Below the pieces are notes generated by a model. That model was given only the letters and a program-made list of their open reading frames with translations. It made no database searches and was not told the DNA's origin. The position numbers were made by a program, and so were the translations under genes. Below, one piece after another: positions 24,282-37,844 of a stretch of DNA of 64,000 nucleotides. Every line of letters starts with the position of its first letter. Positions within the stretch are counted from its first letter, which is position 1. The stretch is from Owenia fusiformis (lineage: Eukaryota > Annelida > Polychaeta > Sabellida > Oweniidae), in the NCBI GenBank assembly GCA_903813345.2, contig CAIIXF020000005.1, forward strand, positions 32,675,375-32,739,374, read 5' to 3'.

Positions 24282-27200
24282 TCATGATTTAGCAGTCTTG
24301 GCTTGAGCAGCAGCAGCCTTCTTTGCCTTTATCATCTCAGCTAATTCCTGGATTAGATTAAAAAAATAATAGTAAATGTATTGTAAAGTTATAAACAATA
24401 CTGGTATGTATTAAGGCAATGCCCTATTTACATCTTATATCATGATTATGCCAGTAGATGTAGAATAACAGCATTCATGTTATTTAATGAATTAGTTTTC
24501 AAAAATCAAGAATATATTATTATATCAATCTCATATACATACAATGTACTTGAAATAATAACCTCTAAATGTTTCACTACCACTAGTATTCAGTAGGCCT
24601 GTATACATGCATACTTGAAATAATCATACAAGTTTCTTAATATCATTTTTATCAACTTGTTGCAATCTTGTAAGCAATGCTCACTTGTGCTAATGATGAT
24701 GTCAACTCATTGATGCTCAATCATACGGTACCACATTTAGAACTGTCTACAAAGCTTATTTAGTATAAGCTAACTGTTTAGTATGTTTAAGAAAATATCA
24801 CTGTTCTGCACTTTAATATTCAAATCTGAAGTACAACAAGTACACATACTTTGCCCCCATGGTGATCATGTGCATATAGTTTCTAATCTTGGCATTTATG
24901 CAATGTCTTTTCTTTTTCAATATAACTTTGAATAGAATTATTGCAGATTTGTGTTTGAAATTAAAGCGGAACTGACCTTGAATCTTTTCATACAATCCTT
25001 TTTGCCCCTAGTTGGTATACAATCGGCAATCTTGTCCCATCTCTCTGGAGTGCTAGCAGGAAACTTCTTCAGAGCTTGTTCCAGAAGCTTCTGTTCATCT
25101 GCTGTCCATGGGTTTGGATTAGAACCAGTTTCAGCCACAAGATGTTCAGCGGGAGCTAAAATCAACAATCAAGAGCAAACTCACTTATCTAGTAATAGTA
25201 AAGAAACATCTTTGAAAACTTAATAGACAAGATTTTCCAAAGGGGTTCATTTATATTTATTCAGCTTTCCCTAAATTTTTCAGTTCTAGATTTTCATACA
25301 AAGGACAATCCATGAAAATTACAAATGAAACATGTCATAATATAACTCATGTATGAAAACTGGAAGTAAATAGTACATTGAAATGGAACTGCTAATAAAT
25401 AACTTAAGTCACTCTTGAAATAAAATTAGTGCTATACTTACAAACAAATCTTTCAGATCCACTGGACTCAGAACTTGTTGCTGGGTTAGCCTTGTGTGAC
25501 TTTGAGAATCTATCAAACGCTTTTTGATTGACAGCATCCTTCATTTTGGTACTATCTGAAATTAAAATAATTCATAAATTTACATGCTTGATTGAATCCA
25601 GGATAGTATCTTGCTCTGCTTCAAAGTGATTTTTCTTTGTATTAAACACAGCTGATTTCCAACAAAACTAATTCAACAATAGCTAGAAACTTCTGCTAAT
25701 CTTCATTACAAGTATTAATATCTCCAATATTTATTCTTGAACTTAGAAAAAAAAATTTGGGCTTCAACATTTACAATAATTTACTTCAAACTCTTTGTAT
25801 ACACCTTCCCTTTTACAAATCCAAGAGTCTTCTAATAATTATTTTCCTTCTTAAAACATGATTAGCATAACTGAAACAACAAGAAATGGCAAAATTCTTA
25901 CTGACCCATTTTCTGTAGAGACTTTGCCTTGAAGAGGACCTCCTTGGCACTCCTGTTGCTTGAGGGCATATGTTGGGTTAGGAAACCTGCGATTGTCTCC
26001 CATCTGGAAACATTCAATTACAACATTTGCTTCAAACATACTATGAATGTGAAGCTTCTTAAGACAATTATTGCAAAGGAAATCCAACAGAATTAGCTCT
26101 CTTCCAATTTCCATGCTAATGAGGATAAAGTGTTCCATTTACATGTATGAGAAATCAAAAATCTCGATTAAGAAAGAAAAAAACAGAGGAACATCCAGTA
26201 TATAGCACACAGGTAACTGACATACTAAAATTTGCAATGATGGCATACTGGAGTAGCTTGAGAAATAAGTTATTTCCACTAACCTTTCAACAGTGCCTGC
26301 TGGGAAGAGATTGACTGCTTTAATGAGCAACTGCATCTCTTCATCTGACCAAGGAATCTTACCACCAGATTCCCCCACAGAAGAGGTTTGTTTCTGAGAG
26401 GCCTCTAAATTTTTACGCTTTTCTTCTTCTAATTTTTTATTCATCTCGTTGATCTAAAAATGATATAGTTTCGCGATATTTCAATTTATTCTGTAAATTT
26501 ATTTCAAGCAACTGACAAAGGTTCTTTTATCAAATTATGACAATAGCATTGATCTAAAATAATTAAATTGTTCGCTAACATTAACACTACCAGTTCTATG
26601 TGTCATGTGTTACCCTGTAAAAAAACACTTAAAAAATGATGAACCACTGATGTTTCAGGACAATGATATAATAATCTATTCATACTTTTTCATGGAAGCC
26701 TTCTTTTGCTTTGTTTTCATCTCCAGATGTTAGATGGGAATTCAGTTCTTGCAGACTGGAATATAATATAGTAACATAAATAACAACAATTACATCAACA
26801 AGTTTTCAAATCCTGCCACTGAAAATCAGTAACCAGAATTTGCTTCATATTTTTATTTACATTTCTTCATGTTATAATGTAAAACTATAAAATCGAGAAA
26901 AACTTTTCTCTGTATCACAAGATATTTCATCAATATGTCATACACAACCACTGTTTAATGAAAACATATATTTGTAATAATCCAAACCAAAAGTGGATTG
27001 ATTGATATAACCATTTCTAAAGAATTGGCCCCTGGGGCATCCAGAACTAACATTATTTGAGATTCAGAACAACATTAGATGTGTCGCCTAATTTTGGAAC
27101 TTTACACATGATCCAGACTAAATACATTTGAGCCTATAAAAAATAAAAGTTAACATACCTAGTTAATGAGAGCATCTCAGCCAACTTTTCCATATCAGAC

Positions 27201-30200
27201 ATATTTTGTATCTTAGTGCTAGGGTCATCTCCGGCAAAATAATTCAAATCCTAAATATTCAACAAAACTACATATTTTTGCACATATGTGAAGTCCATAT
27301 ACTAGGATACAGCATAGTGTTGCATGCTGTTCTGCCTACTACATGAGGCTAAAAAGGTATTTTGAATATCAAATATATGATTTTTCCCAATTTTACAAAT
27401 CTAATTGCTCCAAGTTACACAGTAACTTTCACTTTAAGTGAATTTCTCATTTTTACAAGATATGTTACAAAATGTAATGAATAACTTACTTTAAGTGAAT
27501 TTCTCATTGTCTTTCTTTCTTTTTTTATTGCTTTCTTTTGAGCTTCCTTCTCTTTCTTAGCTTCTGTTGCTATAGCTTTAGCTTCACTTTCTTCCTTCTC
27601 CTTTCTCTGTCTCTCAAGCTCCTCTGCCTCTCTCTTCATCTACAACACATTCATACATGTACATGTATTCCTCACTGAATTTCCATTAACCTCTTGAGTA
27701 CCAAGAATGATGAATATTTCTGTCACAAATAAAATTCCATAGGAACCCAGAGCTACAGATATGTATGTCACAGAATTTTTTACTAAAACTGCCTTAACTT
27801 TGACAATTTTTTTATCTAATCTACACAATTTGTTTCAAAATGTATGTGATGGGTCTATGTTTACTCTTATGAAATCAAACATCAATTGTACTTAGATGTA
27901 AATGTCCAAAAAACTGGTGAAAAATTTAAAATGCTCTAGTTTTTAGAGACTGATATTCAGGAGGTTAAAGGGCAATTATCACTTAGGATGCAATTTTTGA
28001 ATAAAGCTGAACACAGGGTAGGCCAAAATAACCAATACCAAAGTATACATTTTGTAACACTCTGTACACTCCACTTTCTAATATATATGTGTAACTCAAA
28101 TTCATGATCTAACAAATATCTGTTTGTGTTTTACAACTTAACATGCTTGTCTGTCAATTCATGATTGAGATCAATCTAATTTTTAAAGTAAGTGCTTGAC
28201 ATTGCAAACTTTGAATACATATACCAATGTATATGTAATGCAGTTTACAAGTAGCAGATGGTATTATGACTCACCCTCTCTTCCTCCTCCTGTTTGGCTT
28301 TTGCAGCATCTTTCCTTGCTTTTTTCAGCTCTTCCTTCTTCCTTTTTTCCTCATCTTTGAAGCGTTGGATACGAGGGTCACAAGCATATGCATTATCTAT
28401 AAATATATGATGGTCAGAAGAGTATAAAAAGGAATGACCTGAATCTGAACTTTGTATATCAAAAATACATTTGTTATCCAACTTAAAACAATCTTTTTCA
28501 ATTTTGTGATTTACAAAACTCCAATTGTTTTTGAGACCAATAATGTTTACTCACCAACTAAAGTTCTTATCCGAACTACTTCCTCTTTTTTCAACTTTTG
28601 TCTAGCTTTTTTATTTTGTTGTTCTATCCAGCGCCTTTCATCTCGACTAAAACACAAAAATACATTAGGAAACATTTGGACTTTGTGTTTTTGTCATTTG
28701 TATTCCAAGGGTCTTGACTGACCTCAAAATAAATCTTGATTTTAGAATTTTGAAAATAATCGAATTACAGAATTAATCATATTAACACTAATATGAGAAA
28801 ACATTTTTCTTGCAGACAAGGATTTTAGCATTTCATTTCAAATTAGAAGCCAAGTTGAGATTTTTGTCAAACATGTGGATGTACCCAATATATACAGATT
28901 AATAATTGAAGGGGAAATTGTATAGATGAACAGACAGGCATTCCTAGTCTAGAATTATACTCAACAATTATGTGGTAAGGACAATATAAAATGGACTTAC
29001 TTCTCTCCTTTCTCTTTTTCTTCCTCATCAAGGTATGAATATTCTCGCCATGAGTCAAAATCGTACCAGAAGGAGTAGAAATTATTCACATCATCCCATG
29101 TAGAATTGGCATCCCCCAGTTTTGGCACTTTCTTCTTGCTATTGGACCACCTAGATTAATACAATTAGAATTATGATAGCTCTGACACTTTAACTGACAG
29201 TTTAATATAAATATCTGTTAAAAAGTCATCCATAATATTCAAGTCTCCATTTGAAGAATGATCAGGTCAAAGAAGAAATATTCAGTGATTCCAAAAGTTA
29301 CATAACAGCAACGCCAAAACGTAGCAAATCCCATTGAAATGCCATTAAAAGCACGGCTATTTTTGTAAACCACCGCCAAAATATAGCATTCAGTAAATGC
29401 CAAATTATCATAAGAAAGTGTAATAGGGTTCTTAGTATCCACATATATTCCCTTTCCTACCTTTCATTTCTCTCAAAGACAGGTCTGAACACTTCAAAGA
29501 ACTCCTCTCTGCTCTCCTTGTCCTTCTCAGGAATATCATCATTGAACTCAGGATCTACACTGTCAAATGCCCGTCTTTTCACAGGAACACCAAGTGTTTC
29601 ATAGGCTGAAAGACAATTTTATGAAATCATATATGTATGCTATTTCACGTTTAAATTTGGAAATACAGTGTATACGTTGCAGTGATCTCCCCAGCATTAA
29701 AGCAAGTGGACGCAGCACCCATCTGAGATTTTGAAAATAGGCTTGCACCCACCTGAAAATTCATTTGCACCCGCTTAAAAATGAGATTAATCATGAAAAA
29801 TGGACATATTTTGACCAATTTTGGTCTTAATTGTGAAAATGAAAATTTTGCACCCACTTGAGAAAAAATCCCGTGGAGATCACTGCGTTGAGTGGTTTAT
29901 ACATGCCAAATCTTAATTGTTAAATTAAGTTTAAACTGAAATTAACATAGTTTTATAAAGAAAAGAGTATTAATACTGAAGGTGAACCATAACTTATTAC
30001 AACCACATTTTGAATGGGGAAATTTCTTCATTTTACATGTGAAGTTTGGGATAATCATCTAGAAATTTGAAGAAAATCAGACAAGTGGTTTTCCTGGAAT
30101 CATGACAGTAACAACCACCCTGTCATCATGAAAACTATCACATCCTCCCCAGTGGTGTGATAGAAATGTGGCACCTCTAGTGTATATGAAAAAAGGGTTA

Positions 30201-32817
30201 CTAAAAAGCTCACCTCTGGTGACACAACTGAAGTAATCATCATCTCCCTCTTTCACTTTCTCTCCACGAGCTTTGCGTTTGTCGGGGTGATGCTTTAAAA
30301 CCTTCTTCTTATCTGTAACACACATGTTCATGTAAAACATACACATTCTTTTATAAATATATGCCTGGATTGATAATCAAAGAGTTTTAATTTGACATAG
30401 AACTGTATCAAAAATACCTTCTCAAGCAGGGGTCATATAAATGTTGACTAGTATTTGAGTTAATTCAAAGATTTATGAAATATAGTGGCAACTTCAAACT
30501 AAGTGACCATATTAGAAAATTCTAAAGCTGCCAATCACTTTATATGGGTTAATAGGGAGTTTACAAGCTTGCAATGTTTTGTACAGCCTAAACATGAACG
30601 GAAAACATCTAAGCAATGCATTTGTATGGGTGATTGGTCAAACGTCGTATAGGTTAGCGTTTCGATTTTTTATGCAAGCTTAAACTCTTTATTGCCAGAC
30701 GGACATATGAACAAACAGACTGAGAGTCAGACAGAGGTTTTAACTAAAACCTATATTGAACTTCAATCATTGGAATAATGAATGAAACCTAAGAAAGCTA
30801 TAGGGGGCTGTATGTGTAACAACCCTGGATAGAAAGTTGCTACTTCAGCCCAGGTATGATGGCTAGCTCTTACGGCTCAACAGTAAAGCATCAGAATTTG
30901 AACCAGTAGGTCCTGGGTTTGATTCCTGCATGGAGCATATGTATCTGGCTTGTTACACAGCAGCTCCTTAGAGACACCCTCGGTTGTTTCACATGCAATA
31001 AGTGCCTCCATATAAGACAAAGCATATAGTACTCACAAGCTCTCTTTATTTGGTCCTCAGTGGCATGGCAACGTAAATGTGCTATTCCAAGAACTGCATA
31101 GTGGTCTTGTTTCTACAAAATGGGAAATCATTTAAAATAACATTCGAACATTTATCTGATAAATAAAAAAAACTGTCACCTTAAAACTAGCTGCCAAAAA
31201 AACTGAAATCAATTCATCAAATGATTTGCAAACCAGTAAAGAATTAAATTAAATTGTAGAAAAGAATTTGGGATGGAAACAGCAAATGGCCCCTCAAGTT
31301 AAGGAGAAAAAACATAACATTCTGATATAGGTGCCATTAGATCTACAACTTTATGAGCTATTTTATCTGATTGAGTAAGCATAATACCTTCCATTCTTTT
31401 GGGTCTAGGCTGAGCAGCAGCTTTTCATCAGTGCCATCATCTTCACTCACTTCAGATGAGCTCTCTGTAGAACTTGTAGACTTGTAACTGTGCTGTGAAA
31501 TGGTTTGTTTGCTACGACGTCTCAGACAATAAGCCTCAAACCACCGACCAGCTGGTTCCACAATGGCACATTTCAAACCTAAAGGATAATAACATGAGGA
31601 GGGAATAAGATGAGATTTAAATGTTGTTTTCGCCTGATTTTTTGTCAGATTTCAGGCTTATTCAAACTGCAATTAGCTTTGGGTCCACAATATTCAAAAC
31701 ATGTAAATATGTTGAACTGAATTAAGTTGTATTACATATGTAGTGAGGCATTTGTATGGAAGTCAATGGGAAAGTTAGATTACCGTGGTATAGCATCGGG
31801 CCCCTTTACCTCGTTTTGATATTAGATTTCTTAAATAACCATATGTTTCATTTTGATCAAACACAGATGCGTGATGTCATTGATAAAGTAGCCATGGGGA
31901 GCCTGTAATACATTAGTTCAACAAGTTAAACCCAATACCACGGGTTTTATTTATGAATCTGAATGTTCTTGTTGCCGTGGTTGGGTTTAACTTCCGTGCT
32001 TCATTTGTTGCAAATTCTCACTATCAGTTATAATTAAACGCGCATGGAATTTCATGCGCTACCATAGGCCACCATTAATTTTTTTGCATCAAGGGCCGAA
32101 TAGGCACGGACGTTAAACCTAGGGCAGGCCACAAGATATGTCAGATAAGAAATAAGGCCCAGACTAGGTTTAACTTGTAGAACTAGTAGTACGTCAGTTA
32201 TGTCACTATGATATGAAATATGCCTTCGTTCTTGCCCAAAATAAAAAAAACTCCAAAGGTCAGCCTATATTGGGAGAACTCAGGATTTTCACATCATAGT
32301 GACATAACCTCTAAATATATACATGTAGCAGGATGTATTGAAACTGCGCTCACAAAAACCATGGGCTTTCAACGTGGAATAACAACTGATGAGGATGGGA
32401 ATATGAACAAAGATTCTCGAAAGATATGCATGGAGGCATGTATCATTTTTCATAAATAGCAATAGAATGAGAGGAGCAGTAGACTAAGCTTAGATCTAAA
32501 AATCTTGGAAGTGGATACAGAAATGGCCGAAGGTAAAGGAAAAGACTAGTCAGTCAACAAATTACAAAATCCAGAATGGGAAAATATGATTAGAATTCTT
32601 CATTAGTGTGCCTATACATTAGATATTATCACTGATTTGAGTTCTGAGTTTAGAATCACACACTCGATCGAGTCACTGTGTGTTTCACTTTTGAAAAAAA
32701 TCCACAATTTTTTCAATAAATGGATAATCTGGATATTATTGTACTTGTAGGTAGTTACTCACTTTGAATCTTTGCATTTGTACAGCACACATCTTCTTCA
32801 GTGGCGTCCAACAACAT
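24282..32817 (-). CDS. DNAJC2: DNAJC2 (MPP11/ZRF1/zuotin), complete, 16 exons, 622 aa
   Basis: J-domain co-chaperone that stimulates an Hsp70 at the ribosome exit tunnel and, in animals, also acts on chromatin (known of the family). Minus-strand exons: 32817-32763, 31578-31388, 31112-31037, 30312-30214, 29605-29461, 29150-29001, 28646-28555, 28396-28275, 27639-27490, 27250-27159, 26755-26686, 26453-26284, 26003-25906, 25555-25442, 25155-24977, 24347-24282. All phases agree; 622 residues against 621 in human. The J domain spans exons 3-5 with HPD at 116-118. A zuotin-homology region follows ([20 protein letters not shown]), then a charged helix ([20 protein letters not shown]). SANT1 starts near W449 (KIPWSDEE) and SANT2 near W558 (NPWTADEQ), ending at KKDCMKRFK. 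The start [10 protein letters not shown] aligns with the human N-terminus. An in-frame ATG at 32943 lies inside the NRF1 palindrome and was rejected. Confidence 0.96.
29680..29885. mobile_element. 206-bp MITE in a DNAJC2 intron
   Basis: CAGTGATCTCC at the left is matched by GGAGATCACTG at the right, and CGTTG is duplicated on both sides (29675-29679, 29886-29890). The interior repeats TTTTGCACCCAC-like words. It lies in the intron between exons 30312-30214 and 29605-29461. Confidence 0.85.
30855..31030 (+). repeat. tRNA-derived SINE-like sequence in a DNAJC2 intron
   Basis: GATGGCTAGCTCTTACGGCT resembles an A box, and GGTTTGATTCC (30916-30926) is a near-perfect B box (consensus GGTTCGANTCC), spaced as in a tRNA. 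No full tRNA cloverleaf can be folded, so a tRNA-derived SINE fits better. The right end comes within about 10 bp of DNAJC2 exon 3 (31037). Confidence 0.5.
31915..32184. mobile_element. MITE with AGTTCAACAAGTTAAACC termini
   Basis: AGTTCAACAAGTTAAACCCA at the left pairs with GGTTTAACTTGTAGAACT at the right. Between them GTTAAACCCAATACCACGGG and CCGTGGTTGGGTTTAAC form another inverted pair. It lies in the first DNAJC2 intron. No ORF. Confidence 0.65.
32197..32308. mobile_element. 112-bp MITE with GTTATGTCACTATGAT termini
   Basis: GTTATGTCACTATGAT at the left is matched exactly by ATCATAGTGACATAAC at the right. It is next to the preceding MITE in the first DNAJC2 intron. No target duplication is clear. 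Confidence 0.75.
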
Positions 32818-32936
32818 TTCAGACGGTTTAGCCTGCTTAGGAATGTAATCTACTAGATCAGTGGTCTCACATGGAAATGTGCGCTTCAAATAGAATCTAA
32901 GAATGTTGCGCCAGGTTCGCTCTATGGTACGAATTT

Positions 32937-32948
32937 TGCGCATGCGCA
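32937..32948. promoter_or_regulatory. Perfect NRF1-type palindrome upstream of DNAJC2
   Basis: TGCGCATGCGCA is the full palindromic NRF1 consensus. It lies 120 bp upstream of the chosen DNAJC2 start codon. NRF1 sites mark TATA-less promoters of housekeeping genes in animals. This suggests transcription starts close by and supports translation from 32817. Confidence 0.65.
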
Positions 32949-32999
32949 ACCAGTTTTAAAATTTTGATTGGTCTATATTTCAAACACCCAAGGGTGCGT

Positions 33000-33797
33000 T
33001 GGTAATTTTAACCTATAATTAATATTTAGATCTTGCTGCTGAAGATCAGACATCGAAACTAACACAGATAAACAAATTAAGTTGTATACATCACATAAAT
33101 TCAACGTTGAATGATGTGAATGAAATCCATTCATTTGAACGCATGCGTAATAATAGAACGATTATGAAGCAACTCGTTCGGTGTATTTCTCGATTGCACT
33201 GAACGAGCCCACAATCTCAGAGCAGTTCGTTCAGTGCTATGGTACCTTCTCTCTTCATAGTTTGGTTTCCCGGGATATTGGACTTGTTCATTAATTGCCT
33301 TTTCAGTTATTAGGAAATGCCTTGTTAAAACCGTTTTTGTCTTTGAACATCTCAAGAACCTTGTAAAAGAGATTCAATGTGTCGATTTCAATCGAATGAT
33401 TGAAATGATTTCACATTTCGGAGTTTCTTTGAATCCCCGGGAATATACTATGTATTCAAGATTTGCAGACAGTTAGACACCGAAAGAAATAATATGCAGA
33501 ATGAATTGCAAAAAGGGTGAGGCTAATAATAAGATGGAATATGCACATGCATTTGAATAGTATAAAGCCAATCATGCGATGCACATGATGAAAGCACATA
33601 TGAAAACAATATTGGAAACTTGAATGAGAGCTGAAATTATGCATAAATGAACAGAGTGATGTTAACAACGATAACACCTATCATTTTTGAAATAATTTTT
33701 GGTTTCACTACACCCCCCTCCCCCTTCTTTTAAACATGTTCGTCCCGAGATAGATAAACGTTTATGATGGACTCATTCATTGTTTCTTTCATTTATT
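33000..33797. other. Intergenic upstream of DNAJC2, no gene seen
   Basis: AT-rich, stops in all frames, no recognised repeat. Confidence 0.5.
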
Positions 33798-35620
33798 TCA
33801 CATTATCACGCCTTACCATCGCGTAAGCAGGCGTCACCGTACAGCGTCAAAAAATAGCGGAGTACAGTTTTCTGTACGGTAACGCAAATTAACTGCTTTG
33901 AAGCAAAAATTATGACAAGGGTTTAAAAAAATTAATTTGATGAAAACTAATACGATTTCATGTGAAATAAAAACAGCATTCTCTTAGAAACGGTTTTAAC
34001 TTTCTGATTATGATAAACGTTTTACGAGCACTGTTCGGATTTTTTCTGAGTGAATCGGCCCACATAATCGACCAGAGTGAGAAAAGGTTGTTTTTCACAT
34101 TTTGTTTGGTTATTATTTTCCCTACCGTCTGAGAGTATGGATTATTTTTATGAGAATATATATTTGTTACTTACACATTTTAGAACGGGCGAAGATTCAG
34201 CAAACAACCATTCATTATGTATATTTACAAAAGATCAAATTTGTACGGTGGCGCACCAGCTGTACGGTGACGCTATGCTTTGATGAACTAAATGAGACTA
34301 AGATTGTATGAAATGGAAACTCTGGAGTATGATCATTTGTTCATATATAGTGCATGGGCGCTACAGTTCAACGATATCTTCCACAGCTTAATGGAAGGTT
34401 ACTGGAAATGTATGATACGGTAAAGATCATGAAACCAAGAACTCTCTTGTTGCTATCACTCTTAAAAATTACTTGGATTTCCTTATATTGAGAAATTGTA
34501 CTACTCATTTTAAGTCAAAAATTACTTAAATAATCTTGAACTACTGAATAATTTTTAAGTAATTTTTAAGTAATTCATTTATGGTGAATTTCCTAATGCA
34601 AGGAGAGAAATTGAAATACTTACTGTAGTAATTGTAATACTCATTTACATAATTAAGCAATTAAAAAACTCAAAATGACAATATAAGTTAAACCTAAGTA
34701 AAATGAAGTAAAACTAAGTATTTAACTTTAAGTAATTTTTATACTTGGGAAATACTCAAGTAATTCATTTTTAAGAGTGATGTTATTGATGTTTTAAAAC
34801 AAGGGATATCACAAGTAAATCTCATCTTGCACGTGTGACTATTTAGGATGAAAGATGCAATATCTTGCATGGGGTAAAGATGGCTGTGTAGGCTATCTTT
34901 GTTAGTCATATGAGAAAAGCCTGGTTTAGTTCAAATGATACCAAAGCATTACGTCAACTTTCAAATAGTTAATTCCATGAAAACTAAAAATATCGAAATT
35001 AATACTTCCTGTCCGCCATCTTAAATGCGAATGTGACGGCTGTAACCTTCGCTTGATACTTACCAGTTATAATGTACATGTAGATCTGACGCTTCTTTAC
35101 CTCTTGTTCGAACAGTAAGCTTAGAGCACTTCATAAAATCCAAGGAAGCGTCACCGTACAGCTGATGCGTCACCGTACAGTTCTGACCTTTTTTAAATAA
35201 ATACACTGAATGATTATTTGCCGAATATTCATCTGTTCTAAAATGTGTAGATAACAAATAAATATTCTCATAAAAATAATCCATACTCTCAGACGACAGG
35301 GAAAATAATAATCAAACGAAAAGTGAAAAAACACAATTTTTCTCTCGAGTCGATTATGTGGGCCGATCCAGTCAGAAAAAATCCGAGCAGTGCTCGAAAA
35401 ACTTCATAATTAGAAAGTTAAAACCATTCCTAAGAGAATGCTGTTTTTATTACACCCGAAATCGTATTTATTTTCATCTAATTAATCTTTTTAAAACCCT
35501 CATTATAGTTTTTGCTTCAACTCAGTTAATTTTCGTCACCGTACAGAAAACTGTACTACTGTATTTGTTGACGCTGTACGGTGACGCCTGCTTACGCGAT
35601 GGTTAGGCGTGATTATGTGA
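33798..35620. mobile_element. 1.8 kb foldback element with repeated GTCACCGTACAG motif
   Basis: The left arm (33798 to about 34290) and right arm (about 35120-35620) are long inverted repeats of about 490 bp. Ends read TCACATTATCACGCCT against TCACATAATCACGCCT. The shared arms include CCATCGCGTAAGCAGGCG, ATTATGTGGGCCGAT and ATACTCTCAGACG-like words. GTCACCGTACAG or its inverse, or one-base variants, occurs eight times at mirrored positions. No target duplication could be defined, and no transposase is encoded. A separate MITE is nested in the centre. Confidence 0.82.
34457..34779. mobile_element. Nested 323-bp MITE with CACTCTTAAAAATTACTTG termini
   Basis: CACTCTTAAAAATTACTTG at the left pairs with CAAGTAATTCATTTTTAAGA then GTG at the right. 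The interior repeats TAAGTAATTTTTAAGTAATT. It sits in the loop of the 1.8 kb foldback element, so it inserted later or travelled with it. Confidence 0.78.
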
Positions 35621-37844
35621 CATGTAGTACCATAATGATAAAGCCAATCCGGCTTGCATATAAAGTTGTCAGAATGACACATATGGCACTATATAACACA
35701 CTGTCAATGGGATCTCTATTGCTTACCATTGTTTAATTATGACAGTATTACAACAGTTTCACAGTTTGTAGATTTCACTTGTAGATTTTCCGTTGTAGGT
35801 CTTCACATCATTAGGAACTGTTGTTGTTCATCTACAGTCTTGTAGATCAACATCGATCGACCTGTCTTTGCTGAAGTACAGAAAAAGTGGACCATTGTTT
35901 TTTCCTAAAACTTCCACATAAAAGGCACGAGCAGGTTCACCTCCATTGATGTTCTCTTCGGTTCTGCTTGATTTTCGAGAAACACCACTATTTGAGGTTT
36001 TTTTCAAAGTTGCAATTATTTTTGAAAGAAATGATCCTTTCAAATATTCCCAATGAGAGTTTATGGAGTTATCTATCATCACACACAAGCGTTAAGTGAG
36101 ACTCTCCTGACATCTTTTATCCAAGTAAAAGTGTACACTTCATGATACATGGCTCGACTGCAACTTTCAAGTTTCATTTGGTGAAATAATGATTTTGGAT
36201 CAAAATTTTAAAAAATCTTGTTCATATGCAAATTGACTTATCTCATTTGAATCAGGCAGTATCCGGGCATTCATAGTAACCACGGGTGTTAAGCCACGGT
36301 GATACCATGAGCACATGCTTTGAGGATCCGCGTTGTTTGAACCTACCGCCGAGCTCACTTATACATCAAGACCCGTTACACATAGTCATGATACCGCCGA
36401 GCAAGCTCATTGCATCATCGGGTCTGCTTTACCCCCGTGTTACCTTGAGTTTTTAAATGGCAATGCTTCGTTTTACATTTACCGTAGAAACAATGAGAAT
36501 ATTGCAGAGAAAGTTGAGAAACTGTGTATTTTGACAATTGTGAATTAATTGACAGTGCTTGATCATGACTTATATTGGCCCAAGTTGTCTTTGAAAAATA
36601 TACATTAATTTACACATTTTATCCCCAGGATGAAAAATTTAAATGTTTGCCATTTTCGGATAGACATATCGTTAGTTTTGACATCTAATGCACTGGCAAC
36701 GTGGCGGACATAAAACCGATGGATGGGTTAAAGCTCACCGTTGGATATCTGCCGGTCAAGTGTTTATCTCCAGAATAAAACAAATGACACTTAATTCCTT
36801 AGTTCAGCATGACACATACACCATGACTCCATACTTAATACTCGCCCATCACAGACATGTCAAATGCACAATACTGTACAATTAAAACAGTTCTGGCCAG
36901 CTGATGCGTCTAATGGATTGTTTTTAGTATTTTGCGCCATAATAATTTTAAGTGTGATATACATGCGTGTATGCAATTTTTGTGTGATAACAGGCAGTGA
37001 TATTTCTAATATTAAAGAGATCCGTGTGATATTTTCCTAAGTAGTTTATCAGCAAAAAATGCTTATTTTAGGATTTTTTGTACCCTTACGATGACAAATT
37101 TAAATGACATTCGGATTATCAATGAAAATTGTTCACCAAGCTTGAAAAATGGCAATTAATTCAATTATAATCATGGAACGAGGCAATATCATGCAACATG
37201 TTACCACCTGCCATTTATTACAGACGCTGAATTCAGAACACCGATCGCCGACCGCCAACGCTAAACAAAAAGGTTGGAGACTGTGGTGTTGACACCACCT
37301 TTGGTGGTGACATAATGAACCCAATATCAGACCATTTTTCGTGATGTCATTTTTCGTGATGTCATTTTGTCGACTCGTAGATATTAAATATCAACTCTCA
37401 TCTACAATTATGTGAATGCTGGAGTCTAGTAATGGTTTAATGTATAGTAAGAAAACCAGTAAGATCATCTTCATTGCGTTATCTACAGCTCCTACCCTTG
37501 CAGAAACCACTGAAATGTCATACTTTTTCATTTCAACATAAAGCCATAGAAATTCTTCAATTACCATGCGTCTTGTTGAAACCAGACGACAAACAATAAC
37601 TTGCCAATGATATTATTGAAGAAACCCACAGACAGGCAAAAAGCCTGATTAAACAATATACAGACATACACTCAATCAATGGCAATCAAACAAACAGACA
37701 ATATCCGGAGAATCTACATAATATACATCCTGTCAAGGTCCTTGATGAGATTGTTGTTTTGGAATACGTCATTACACGTATGGTTCAAGAAAAAACATTA
37801 CATGGATCGAATCATGGACTTTCAAGCCGCTTTCAAGAAAAAAA
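35621..37844. other. Intergenic; one minus-strand ORF of doubtful status and a hairpin-repeat copy
   Basis: A stop-free minus-strand stretch at 35828-36079 ends in the peptide SIDVDLQDCR. A TAA stop lies just upstream, and only a weak acceptor (GATGATAG) could open it as an exon, so it is not called a gene. A minus-strand copy of the TGTCACCAC repeat lies at about 37196-37315. Nothing else supported. Confidence 0.45.

Noticed and set aside
30858-30931. tRNA gene
   Set aside because: A good B box is present, but the acceptor stem and anticodon arm do not pair, so a tRNA-derived repeat fits better.
32815-32943. Longer DNAJC2 N-terminus from the ATG at 32943
   Set aside because: That ATG lies inside an NRF1-type promoter site, and the extra 42 residues have no counterpart in the family; the start at 32817 gives 622 residues and aligns with human DNAJC2.
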